Source: CAZICM01 sp964537685 (GTDB taxonomy: Bacteria > Myxococcota_A > Polyangia > Polyangiales > Polyangiaceae). From it: a stretch of DNA of 64,000 nt. Location of the stretch: positions 1 to 64,000 of the forward strand of contig CAZICM010000005.1 of the NCBI GenBank assembly GCA_964537685.1, read 5' to 3'. This document shows positions 33,195 to 41,061 of the stretch, piece by piece; positions within the stretch are counted from its first letter, which is position 1, and the number at the start of each line of letters is the position of its first letter. Both the position numbers and the translations under genes were made by a program. Under the pieces are notes generated by a model. The model was not told the DNA's origin. It made no database searches and saw only the letters and a program-made list of their open reading frames with translations.

Positions 33195-34151
33195 ATGAGC
33201 GACTCCAACGTCAGAAACGTCATCATTATCGGCTCGGGTCCCGCGGGTCTCACGGCCGCCATTTATTCCGCACGCGCCAACATGAAGCCTTTGTGCATCG
33301 AAGGCTTTAGCGCCGGCGGCTTGATTCCAGGCGGACAGCTTATGTTCACAACGGATGTCGAGAACTACCCCGGCTTTCCTGAAAAGGTGACGGGACAAGA
33401 GCTCATGCAGCGCTTCCGCGATCAAGCGGCGCATCAGGGCACCGAATTCATCACGGCGGATGTCACGAAGGTCGATCTGTCGGAAAGGCCCTTTAAGGTG
33501 TGGGTGGACGATGCGCTGTATCTCGCAAAGACGCTGATTGTGGCGACGGGAGCGCGGGCCAATTACCTAGGTTTGCCGAGCGAGGAAGCCCTAAAGAACA
33601 AAGGCGTGAGCGCGTGCGCGGTGTGCGACGGAGCGCTGTACCGCGGCGAAGACGTGGTGGTCGTCGGCGGCGGCGACACGGCGATGGAAGAGGCCAATTA
33701 TCTTTCGGGCCTGTGCAAATCGGTGACGCTGGTGCACCGCCGCGACGAATTCCGGGCCTCAAAAGCGATGATCGAGCGGGTCGTCGAGAATCCCAAAATA
33801 AAGATTCTGTATAGCCATGTGATCGAAGAAGTGCTGGATGTGGCCGAAGATCGCGTAACAGGCGTGCGCGTAAAAAATCTAAAAACAGGCGAATTGAGCC
33901 TCGTCCCCGCCGCGGCTTTCTTCGTCGCCATCGGCCACACGCCCATGACCGATTTGTTTGTGGGCCAGCTTGAAACGCATCCCAACGGCTATCTAAAAAC
34001 AGTTCCAGGCAGCTCGCGCACCAGCGTTCCCGGCGTATTTGCCGCGGGCGATGTGCAGGACTGGACGTACCGCCAAGCCGTGACAGCCGCAGGAACAGGC
34101 TGTATGGCCGCTCTCGACGCCGAACGCTGGCTATCGAGCGAAGGTCACTGA
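33195..34151 (+). CDS. trxB: Thioredoxin-disulfide reductase
   Basis: The 318-aa class II flavoprotein reduces thioredoxin with NADPH. The FAD motif is IIGSGPAGLTAAIYSARA, the redox pair is C141/C144 (CAVCDG; most relatives have CATCDG), the NADPH motif is VVVGGGDTAMEEA with HRRDEFRAS, and the FAD-binding end is GVFAAGDVQDWTYRQAVTAAG. Length and order are canonical. It is followed five bases later by the uracil-DNA glycosylase gene. Confidence 0.96.
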   Translation: MSDSNVRNVIIIGSGPAGLTAAIYSARANMKPLCIEGFSAGGLIPGGQLMFTTDVENYPGFPEKVTGQELMQRFRDQAAHQGTEFITADVTKVDLSERPFKVWVDDALYLAKTLIVATGARANYLGLPSEEALKNKGVSACAVCDGALYRGEDVVVVGGGDTAMEEANYLSGLCKSVTLVHRRDEFRASKAMIERVVENPKIKILYSHVIEEVLDVAEDRVTGVRVKNLKTGELSLVPAAAFFVAIGHTPMTDLFVGQLETHPNGYLKTVPGSSRTSVPGVFAAGDVQDWTYRQAVTAAGTGCMAALDAERWLSSEGH

Positions 34152-34156
34152 AGCTT

Positions 34157-35191
34157 ATGAGCGACGCAGATGCGCACGAGGAGCTCCTGGATATTGCAAG
34201 GAGTGTGCATGCGCTCGTGGAATGGCATGCCCTAACGGGCTCCTCGGGCCTGCTCTGCGAAGGCTCGGCGGATGAAGTGCTCGGCTATTTTTCCTCTCAG
34301 CCCGTATCCGCCCCTCAGCAGCGCCGCCCAGCGCCTTCTGCCATGCCTGCCGTCGCGCCGGCGAGTCCTCCCGCACAGCGCCCCGCGGTTCCACCTGCAT
34401 TCACACCTCCCGCGTTCAGTGCACCACCCCAGCGGCCCGTTCAAAACGTATCCGCTCCCCTTCACAGCGCGGCAGCCCCCGCCGCCGATTTCAATATTCC
34501 CGCGCCCAAACCCCGTCCCGAAACGGCCTCCCTCTTCGGTGAATCGGTTCTCGCGCCGCCCGGAGCGCCCGCGCCGATCGTCACCGTCGTCACAGGCTCG
34601 GAAAGCCCCGAAGAGCGCCGGCTCAAGCTTTCGCTGCTCGAGACCGAAGTGCGCGAATGCAAGCGCTGCATCCTGTGCGCGGAACGCAAAAACACAGTCT
34701 TCGCTCGAGGCAATCCCATGGCCGAAGTGTGCTTTGTCGGCGAAGGCCCGGGCGCCGATGAAGACGCGCAGGGCCTGCCTTTTGTAGGCAAAGCCGGACA
34801 ACTCCTCGACAAAATGATCGCCGCGATGGGCTATGGCCGCGACGAAGTTTACATCTGCAATATCGTCAAATGCCGGCCTCCCAACAACCGCACGCCCGAA
34901 CCCAACGAAATGAATGCGTGCACTCCGTTTGTGACGGCCCAGCTCGCCCTCATTAAACCCAAAGTCATCGTCGCCCTCGGCGCCACCGCGGTGCGAGGCT
35001 TAACAGGCATCAGCGAAGGCATTACCCGCCAGCGCGGACGCTGGAAGCTCTACAAAGGCATCACGCCCATCATGCCCACCTTCCATCCGGCCTACTTGCT
35101 CCGCACACCGGAAGCCAAGCGCGAGGTGTGGAACGACCTTCAAGAAGTCATGCGCCTATTGGGCAAGCCCGTCCCCGGCAAAAGCGCATAA
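34157..35191 (+). CDS. Type-4 uracil-DNA glycosylase (Fe-S)
   Basis: The C-terminal 190 residues are a family 4 uracil-DNA glycosylase, which removes uracil arising from cytosine deamination. Motif A is GEGPGADEDAQGLPFVGKAGQLL, motif B is HPAYLLR, and the [4Fe-4S] Cys are in ECKRCILC and in CNIVKC...NACTPF. The N-terminal 150 residues add a short helical piece and a Pro/Ala-rich linker not needed by the family; similar extensions occur in other myxobacteria as far as I recall. Directly behind trxB and overlapping, in a different frame, the region before the DUF2085 gene. Confidence 0.92.
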   Translation: MSDADAHEELLDIARSVHALVEWHALTGSSGLLCEGSADEVLGYFSSQPVSAPQQRRPAPSAMPAVAPASPPAQRPAVPPAFTPPAFSAPPQRPVQNVSAPLHSAAAPAADFNIPAPKPRPETASLFGESVLAPPGAPAPIVTVVTGSESPEERRLKLSLLETEVRECKRCILCAERKNTVFARGNPMAEVCFVGEGPGADEDAQGLPFVGKAGQLLDKMIAAMGYGRDEVYICNIVKCRPPNNRTPEPNEMNACTPFVTAQLALIKPKVIVALGATAVRGLTGISEGITRQRGRWKLYKGITPIMPTFHPAYLLRTPEAKREVWNDLQEVMRLLGKPVPGKSA

Positions 35192-35199
35192 TCGCTGCG

Positions 35200-35676
35200 A
35201 TGCCCGTGCCCTTGGACAGCGTTGTCACCAAGCCCGCCTACCCGGCGCTGTTCACCGTATTGCGCGCAATCTTGGCCGTTGCCGGAACGATTCCCTGGCT
35301 TCTTCCGCCGGCCCGCGCCCACCTTCCGCTCGGCGCCTTTGGCCGCACCCTCGATCTTGTGTTTCTGCCCTTCTGTCATCGCCTGGAAGCGCGCACGCTT
35401 TCGCTCTACGGCATTCCCATGCCGCTTTGCAGCCGCTGCGCCGGCATGTTCGCGGGCATCGCCCTGGGCGCCCTTCTCGCGTGGCCCACATGGAGCATGC
35501 GTATCTGGCGCCCCATCCTGCTCGCCCTCACCGCAATCATGCTCATTGAAATCGCAACCCAAGACCTAGGATTGCATCCTGTTTTTCATCCCACACGCAT
35601 CGCCACAGGCGCACTGCTTGGCTATGCGATGGCCGCTTCGTTCGCCGCGAATCTATTGAACAGAACCAAAGCCTAA
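35200..35676 (+). CDS. DUF2085 membrane protein
   Basis: The 158-aa membrane protein has three to four hydrophobic helices and the DUF2085 signature FLPFCHRLEARTLSLYGIPMPLCSRCAGMFAGIALGALL, in which Cys-His and the CSRC pair are conserved and could bind a metal or haem. Function unknown. The ATG at 35200 begins nine bases after the glycosylase stop. It converges with the TPR protein gene. Confidence 0.85.
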   Translation: MPVPLDSVVTKPAYPALFTVLRAILAVAGTIPWLLPPARAHLPLGAFGRTLDLVFLPFCHRLEARTLSLYGIPMPLCSRCAGMFAGIALGALLAWPTWSMRIWRPILLALTAIMLIEIATQDLGLHPVFHPTRIATGALLGYAMAASFAANLLNRTKA

Positions 35677-35679
35677 ACC

Positions 35680-37041
35680 TTATTTCCTACCGCCCGCCGC
35701 GCGGCACTCATGCACAGGCCCCTTCGTCGCCTTGCGCACACACTCGCTATACGCCTCGATGCCGTCCTTCCACTTGCCCGAATCCTGAAGCGCCGAACCC
35801 AAATACAAATACGGCATCGCCTGCGAAGGATCGGCCGCTATCGCCTCTTTTGCCTTTTCAATCGCGTCTTTAAGCTTTCCGCGATTCAACAGGCTTAGCG
35901 CTTCCTTTTCCAACTGCGCAGCCTTCGCCGGATCGACCGCAGCCTCCGCCGGAGCCGCCGCGCTCTCAGCAGGTTTGGCCGATGCGCTGTCGGCAGGTGC
36001 CGGCGCTGCCGTCGCCACAGAGGCCGCGGGCGAAGACGAAGGCGCAGGTGTAGCCGCTGAAACCGGAGGAGCCGCGCTGACCACAGCCGTCGCGCTTGGC
36101 TTTGCACTCGAGCTCTTCCCCGAACCCGAAACCACCGATTTCACAATCCCAATCGCCGCCAATACGCCGACGAAGGCCACCACGCCGATCACGATCTTGC
36201 GCATCCGCGCGGAACGTTCCGCATCCTGGCGCGCAAAGGCTGCCTCGGGCTCTTCTTCTTCCGAACCGTCGCCGTACATCGCCTCCGATTCGTCTACGGA
36301 ATGAGACGCATCGGACTCCCCTTCAGCAGCCTCATCCAAAGGCGCTCCATGCGCACCCGCCTCGGATTGAAAGAAATCTCCCTCGAGGTCTGCAGCCGCG
36401 GGAGCAGCCTCAGGAGGCGCGCCGGATTCCTCGGGAGGAGGCGCCTCTTCGGCTTCTGCCGGCGGCGGGGGCGCGGGCACTTCTTCCTTGGGAGCCACAG
36501 GCGCGGGCGCAGGCGTGCGCGACACCTTATCGACGGTTTCCTTGGACAGAAAACCCAAGGGCGGCGTCGACGAACTCAGCTCCATCGGAGGAGGTGCCGC
36601 AGGCACAGGCGCAGGAGGCGGCGCCGCAACCACAGGAGGCGGTGGAGCCACAGGCGCCGACAAAAACACATCCATCGGCGACTGCACGACCGCAGGCTTT
36701 GGGAACGCGGCGGGCGCGGCGGGCGAAGCATGACCCGACAGCGTCTTCACCGCGGTTTTCACAGGTTCGGCAGGCTTTGGCGCTTCAGCCTTCTGGGGCG
36801 AAAGCGGCCGGGCAGGTGCCGGCAGAGGCGGCACAAAAGCCTTTATTTCAGCCTGAGCCTGAGCCTGAGCCTGAGCCTTCGCCGCGGGCACCTCCCGAAG
36901 CGCCCCAATCGCATCATCGACTTCCCCCAGGCCCGAAGACAGACGCCCAAGACTCGCGGACGATTGCCGCATTTCCGCCTTCGTCCTAAGCAGCCGGCCT
37001 TTCTTTTGAGCCAGGACCGATTCGCGCACCCGTTTGGACAT
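35680..37041 (-). CDS. TPR protein with single membrane helix and Pro/Ala-rich linker
   Basis: The 453-aa product starts with a basic segment, a (Ala-Gln)n stretch encoded by a hexanucleotide repeat, and a long Pro/Ala/Glu linker (about 70-270). A membrane helix (KIVIGVVAFVGVLAAIGIVKSVV, about 285-307) follows, then an Ala/Pro/Ser spacer, and a C-terminal TPR pair (LLNRGKLKDAIEKAKEAIAADPSQAMPYLYLGSALQDSGKW split by loops). It probably has its N-terminus in the cytoplasm and the TPRs outside. It lies two bases after the ExbD-like lipoprotein gene on the same strand, so a shared operon is likely. Confidence 0.82.
   Translation of the reverse strand: MSKRVRESVLAQKKGRLLRTKAEMRQSSASLGRLSSGLGEVDDAIGALREVPAAKAQAQAQAQAEIKAFVPPLPAPARPLSPQKAEAPKPAEPVKTAVKTLSGHASPAAPAAFPKPAVVQSPMDVFLSAPVAPPPPVVAAPPPAPVPAAPPPMELSSSTPPLGFLSKETVDKVSRTPAPAPVAPKEEVPAPPPPAEAEEAPPPEESGAPPEAAPAAADLEGDFFQSEAGAHGAPLDEAAEGESDASHSVDESEAMYGDGSEEEEPEAAFARQDAERSARMRKIVIGVVAFVGVLAAIGIVKSVVSGSGKSSSAKPSATAVVSAAPPVSAATPAPSSSPAASVATAAPAPADSASAKPAESAAAPAEAAVDPAKAAQLEKEALSLLNRGKLKDAIEKAKEAIAADPSQAMPYLYLGSALQDSGKWKDGIEAYSECVRKATKGPVHECRAAGGRK
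36851..36878 (-). repeat. Hexanucleotide tandem repeat inside the TPR gene
   Basis: Four copies of GCCTGA plus a partial fifth encode alternating Ala-Gln. The unit length is a multiple of three, so copy number changes would keep the frame. Confidence 0.8.
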
Positions 37042-37043
37042 AA

Positions 37044-37811
37044 TCAGTTCTTCTTACCCAGCACGACGGGCCGGCCCGCGACAGGAATTTCACGCGGAAG
37101 CACGAGCGTATCGATCTTCTTCTTTTCGTCGGAAATCAGCACTGTGCCGGCCAAGTTGTAGGTCATCTCCCACTCAATCGTTTCATCGCCCGAGAAAAAC
37201 GCCATCGTCGAATCGCAAATCGAAAGCTCTCGTTTTAGCGCCTCGCTCGTGTGGGACAGATCCGGCCCTGCAAATCCCTTGCGGTGGCGCTTCCCCAAAC
37301 CGCCCTTAAAAGGCCACACCGCCGTCGAAAAATCCTTCATCACAATCGCCGACACCGAACATCCAGGCGGCCCCGAGATCCTTGAGTCCGGCGTCACCGT
37401 GATCTCCTTCGGCAAATCATTGCGCCCATCGGTCTTAATCAAAATTTTCGGCGCGCCCGCCAAACCCAGCTCCGACACCACAATCGCCACATGCGGCGTC
37501 TTCGCCTTCTTCTCGGCCAGCAGCGTCACCTGCTGACCATTGATCGGCAAATCCTTCACGATCTTCTGCAGCTTCTCGAGCGCATTTTCTTTGTTCATCT
37601 CAATGCGCTGTCCGCCCAGATAAGGCCCCATCGCATCCACGATCAAATCGGGCATGGTCTTGGGCTTTGGCATCGGAGGCGGCTCATCAACCGTTGGCAA
37701 AGCCGATGCCGCACTCGCCGAAGCAGCGCCTTTCGATGACGCTTTTGGATCGTCGCAAGCGCACAGAAGTCCGCACAAAACAAGCAAGCAAACAGGCAGC
37801 CGGGTCCGCAT
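37044..37811 (-). CDS. Lipoprotein with ExbD/TolR-like periplasmic domain
   Basis: The 255-aa protein has a signal peptide with CAC lipobox (LLCAC). The part from about residue 60 (GGQRIEMNKENALEKLQKIVKDLPINGQ, then AEKKAKTPHVAIVVSELGLAGAPKILIKTDG) resembles the periplasmic domain of ExbD/TolR-type biopolymer transporters. True ExbD proteins have an N-terminal membrane helix with a proton-carrying Asp, absent here, so this is not an energy-coupling subunit by itself. The ATG at 37811 fits the signal peptide; the frame opens at 37850. Operon with the TPR gene. Confidence 0.7.
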   Translation of the reverse strand: MRTRLPVCLLVLCGLLCACDDPKASSKGAASASAASALPTVDEPPPMPKPKTMPDLIVDAMGPYLGGQRIEMNKENALEKLQKIVKDLPINGQQVTLLAEKKAKTPHVAIVVSELGLAGAPKILIKTDGRNDLPKEITVTPDSRISGPPGCSVSAIVMKDFSTAVWPFKGGLGKRHRKGFAGPDLSHTSEALKRELSICDSTMAFFSGDETIEWEMTYNLAGTVLISDEKKKIDTLVLPREIPVAGRPVVLGKKN

Positions 37812-37894
37812 GGCCGCGCAGTGTAACGCAATCGTTTTGGAATGCGTCAAATGCTTAAGCCAGCGGCCATTGCCGCCTATTTCCCCAGCTTGTC

Positions 37895-39472
37895 ATGCAT
37901 GCCAGAGTGCGCCGCATGGCATCTCCCTATCTCGCCCGTATTCAGCATCTTGCCCAGTCCCGCAGAAGCACCGCGGTCATCGACGACGCCTGCCAGCGAA
38001 GCTTTGAAGAGCTCTACCAAAACGCCCTGGGCGCGGCCCATCTCCTCACGGACGGATCTTCATCCCGCAGCGGCCGGCGCATTGCCCTCTTTGCATCTCC
38101 GGGCGCCCTTTGGATCGAAGCCTTCTTTGGCATTCTTGCCGCGCGCGCGATCGCCGTTCCCCTATCGCCGCTCTATCCAAGCGCCGAGCTTTCCTGGTTT
38201 CTCGACAACGCAGGCGCCGACACCCTCATCTACTCGGCCGATCTCGCCCAGCGCGCAAACGCCCTCGCGCGGCCCGGCCTGCGCCTATTGCCCGCGGCCG
38301 AACTCGAAACCCAAAACCCTTCATTTCAAGCCGAATCTCAGCATACAGCCGACCAAATCGACGAAGGCGACACGGCCATGCTGCTCTACACCAGCGGCAC
38401 CACGGGCAAACCCAAAGGCGCGATGATCAGCCATAAAAACATCGCCACCCAGGCTTCCTTGGTCGGAAATGCCTGGGGACTAAGCCCAAACGACACCCTC
38501 CTCCACGCCCTGCCCCTGCATCACCTGCACGGCCTCGGCATCTCGCTGCTCACCGCCCTCTATGCGGGCGCCTGTGCCCATATGCTTCCCCGCTTCGACG
38601 CCGACAGGGTGTGGAACGAATTCACCAGCGGAAAACACTCCATCTGGATGGCCGTGCCCACCATGTACAAAAAACTCATCGACACCTTCGACACGATGGA
38701 CGCCGAAACGCAGCGCAACGCCTCCCGCGCCGCCCGCTCATTGCGCCTGTGCACCAGCGGCTCCGCGGCTCTTCCCATCACCATCGCCGAACGCTGGCGA
38801 AGCATTGCCGGAGCCATTCCCTTAGAACGCTTTGGAATGACCGAAATCGGCGTGGGGCTCAGCAATCCTTTAGAAATATCAGGCCGGAGGCCCGGTTATG
38901 TTGGATTGCCATTACCCACGGTTGAAATCAAACTCATCCAAGAAGACGGCCAAGAAAGCGAAAGGGGCCCCGCCGAACTTTATGTCCGGGGACCCAGCGT
39001 ATTTTCGGCTTATTTTGAACGCGAAGACGCCACGCGCGAAGCCTTTAGCGCGGATGGCTGGTTTAAAACGGGCGACATGGCCGAACGGGCGCCCGACGGC
39101 TATATCCGGCTATTGGGACGCAATTCGATCGACATTATTAAAAGCGGCGGATACAAATGCTCCGCGCTTGAAATAGAAGAAACCCTTCGCGAACACGGCG
39201 CCATCGCGGAAGTCGCTGTCGTTGGAATTCCCGACACAACCTGGGGCGAACGCATTGTCGCGGCCCTCGTCGCCGTGCCTTCAAAAAGCGGCGAATGCGG
39301 TACAGAAATGCTAAGGGCCTGGGCCAAGGACAGACTTGCGCCCTATAAAATCCCTAGGGATTTTATTGTAATGAACGAATTGCCTCGCAATGCGCTTGGC
39401 AAGGTGATCAAGCCTGAATTAGCCAAGGAAATGGCAAAGCGAATCAATGGAGTCTTGGAATCCGGCTTATGA
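37895..39472 (+). CDS. Malonyl-CoA synthetase-like acyl-CoA ligase (MatB/ACSF3 type)
   Basis: The 525-aa ANL-superfamily enzyme activates a carboxylic acid with ATP and CoA. The phosphate loop is LLYTSGTTGKPKGAM, the adenylate motif is RFGMTEIGVGLSNPLEISGRRPGYVGLPLP, the hinge is GWFKTGDMAERAPDGYIRLLGR, and the catalytic Lys is in NALGKVIK. The Ser-Asn-Pro-Leu and Arg-Arg-Pro-Gly run is typical of malonyl-CoA synthetases, as is LPLHHLHGLGI. It would supply malonyl-CoA from free malonate. The start may be 37895 or 37916. A strong terminator follows at 39525. Confidence 0.88.
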   Translation: MHARVRRMASPYLARIQHLAQSRRSTAVIDDACQRSFEELYQNALGAAHLLTDGSSSRSGRRIALFASPGALWIEAFFGILAARAIAVPLSPLYPSAELSWFLDNAGADTLIYSADLAQRANALARPGLRLLPAAELETQNPSFQAESQHTADQIDEGDTAMLLYTSGTTGKPKGAMISHKNIATQASLVGNAWGLSPNDTLLHALPLHHLHGLGISLLTALYAGACAHMLPRFDADRVWNEFTSGKHSIWMAVPTMYKKLIDTFDTMDAETQRNASRAARSLRLCTSGSAALPITIAERWRSIAGAIPLERFGMTEIGVGLSNPLEISGRRPGYVGLPLPTVEIKLIQEDGQESERGPAELYVRGPSVFSAYFEREDATREAFSADGWFKTGDMAERAPDGYIRLLGRNSIDIIKSGGYKCSALEIEETLREHGAIAEVAVVGIPDTTWGERIVAALVAVPSKSGECGTEMLRAWAKDRLAPYKIPRDFIVMNELPRNALGKVIKPELAKEMAKRINGVLESGL

Positions 39473-39524
39473 CGGCTGCGCGCGGGCCATCACAAGCCAG
39501 ATTCCAAGTCTATTGAGTTAAGGT

Positions 39525-39558
39525 GCCGGGTGTCCAAAACCCACCCGGCCTCGTTTTT
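39525..39558 (+). terminator. Intrinsic terminator of the malonyl-CoA synthetase gene
   Basis: GCCGGGTG (39525-39532) pairs with CACCCGGC (39542-39549) around a 9-base loop, followed by CTCGTTTTT. GC-rich stem plus T run is a standard Rho-independent terminator, 50 bases behind the stop. Confidence 0.85.
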
Positions 39559-39727
39559 CCTTGCCCTTCACAACCGCTCAGACGCGTTTGCTAGGCAATC
39601 AGATGATATGTGTGTGCAATGGATTGGAATGCGAAGCATCATTGGATGAAAAACCACTTGTCGCAATTCAATGCATGGGTTTCAACGGCTTCGCAGCCAA
39701 TACGATTGATTTTCAAGGACACAGTTT
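39559..39727. other. Non-coding gap, no feature seen
   Basis: These 169 bases lie between the terminator and the end of the micro-protein gene. I see no open frame with a ribosome site, no strong hairpin and no tRNA-like fold. Confidence 0.5.
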
Positions 39728-39856
39728 CTACGCTTGAAGGGTCACAAATGCAAACGTGACCAGAGGAAGCGCCGAAACAACCAAAAGCACGGCTGCCGCC
39801 AACCTCTCGACATAGGCCCGTGCCGCATTCTGCTCTTCAATGATGTGCCGGAACAT
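39728..39856 (-). CDS. Single-pass membrane micro-protein, 42 aa
   Basis: On the minus strand the ATG at 39856 is preceded by AAAGGAG with an 8-base spacer, one of the best ribosome sites in the window. The product has an amphipathic charged N-terminus (MFRHIIEEQNAARAYVERL) and one hydrophobic helix (AAAVLLVVSALPLVTFAFV), ending LQA and TAG. Synthesis and membrane insertion are therefore plausible. No family is recognised and no partner lies next to it on the same strand. Candidate roles are a small regulator of a membrane complex or a type I toxin; neither is shown. It lies in an 820-base stretch otherwise without genes. Confidence 0.62.
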   Translation of the reverse strand: MFRHIIEEQNAARAYVERLAAAVLLVVSALPLVTFAFVTLQA

Positions 39857-40293
39857 GGTCCTGACTCCTTTAGAGGGTATCCACAGGGCTACTGCGCACC
39901 TCAAATCGTCGGTCGCCCTCCGTCACCGTACAATGTACGGCTCCGTCGGACTCCCTAGCTTTGAGGCGCTCGTTACGCCCTGTCGGACACCCTCTTCGTT
40001 TCAAGCAGCAAAAAAGCTTCTTTTCCGCTGCTTTTACAACCGCGTGATCAACAACGCGGGGTGCGCCTTTATTCGTTTGGCCATTAAAAAAATTTCGCCG
40101 CCGGGCTTTTTATTTTTATTTTTTTTAAAAATATTTTCAGCCCGCCAAGGAATAAAATCTCGATTCCAGCAATGCTAAAGCCGCTCTTCGAATTGCATTA
40201 TCACTCTATTGCCATGCATTTCGATAGTCATGCAACACAACGGCGGGAACCCTCCCAGGACGCCTTGACGCAGAGCCCCACAAGCCGGCTACC
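39857..40293. promoter_or_regulatory. Structured intergenic region between the micro-protein and pssA
   Basis: It contains three notable structures. A perfect palindrome CCGTAC-AAT-GTACGG at 39926-39940 has ACGGAG on both sides when read on the minus strand, 70 bases upstream of the micro-protein start. An AAGCAGC/GCTGCTT hairpin (40003-40009 with 40027-40033) has an inner AAAA/TTTT pair. A long hairpin at 40102-40144 combines CGGGCT/AGCCCG with an inner TATTTTT/AAAAATA. The region is unusually AT-rich near 40090-40160. It could hold a small RNA as well as promoters for both flanking genes; no sequence family is recognised. Confidence 0.45.
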
Positions 40294-41061
40294 ATGGCCG
40301 CCTTCATGCCTGCCTTACGCTATTTCGTTCCCAACTCCATCACGGCCTTTTCCATGGTTCTCGGCCTAGGTTCTATCTGCATGAGCGTGCAGGGCAATTT
40401 TCGCCTCGCCGCCTGGATGATCCTCTGGGGCGTGCTGCTCGATAAGGTCGACGGAACGGCCGCCCGCCTGCTCAAGGCCACCAGCAATTTCGGCGTGGAA
40501 TTCGATTCCTTCGCCGACTTCGTGGTCTTTGGCATCGCGCCCGCCGCCCTCTTGTATTTCAATCTCGCCAAATCCCAAACCACACCCGGCGGACACGCCA
40601 TGCTGATGAGCGCCGCGGGACTCTATGTGGTCGCGCTCGCCGTCAGGCTGGCCCGCTTCAATATCACCACGGGCGGAGAAAGCATTTTCGTGGGCATCCC
40701 CGGCACGCTCATGGGCGCCATCCTGGCCTCGGGCTACCTCACCCTCGACAAGTACCACATCGGCTCGAATCTCCTCGCCTACAGCCCCGCCATCCTCATC
40801 GCGGCCGCCCTGCTCATGGTCAGCACCATCCGGCTTCCCAAGCTCAAGGTCCGTAAAAACAAGGTTCTTAACGTCTTTCAGTTCGCCAATGTCGCGGCGG
40901 CCTACTTCCTCACGCCGCTGATGCTCTTTCCTGAATACCTCTTGGGCTGCGCGCTTTTATATCCGTCCGCAGGCATCGTCTGGTGTCTCTTCCATCCCGA
41001 AAGCGGCGAGGAAACAGCCAAAGACACGGCCGGCGAAAGCGCCGAAAAACGCCTGGCTTAA
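40294..41061 (+). CDS. pssA: CDP-diacylglycerol-serine O-phosphatidyltransferase
   Basis: The 255-aa integral membrane enzyme makes phosphatidylserine, the precursor of phosphatidylethanolamine. The CDP-alcohol phosphotransferase motif D-G-x2-A-R-x8-G-x3-D-x3-D is perfect (D53, G54, A57, R58, G67, D71, D75). FVPNSITAFSMVLGLGSI at the N-terminus marks the PssA branch. Six or so membrane helices follow. The stop overlaps that of the convergent lipoprotein gene by three bases, so no room is left for a classical terminator. Confidence 0.93.
   Translation: MAAFMPALRYFVPNSITAFSMVLGLGSICMSVQGNFRLAAWMILWGVLLDKVDGTAARLLKATSNFGVEFDSFADFVVFGIAPAALLYFNLAKSQTTPGGHAMLMSAAGLYVVALAVRLARFNITTGGESIFVGIPGTLMGAILASGYLTLDKYHIGSNLLAYSPAILIAAALLMVSTIRLPKLKVRKNKVLNVFQFANVAAAYFLTPLMLFPEYLLGCALLYPSAGIVWCLFHPESGEETAKDTAGESAEKRLA

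Noticed and set aside
36096..37161. Two long plus-strand frames opposite the TPR gene
   Set aside because: They are Arg/Pro-rich mirrors of the Pro/Ala linker and have no ribosome site or domain.
39734..39958. 74-codon plus-strand frame opposite the micro-protein
   Set aside because: No ribosome site and strongly basic random composition; the minus-strand frame with AAAGGAG is the better reading.
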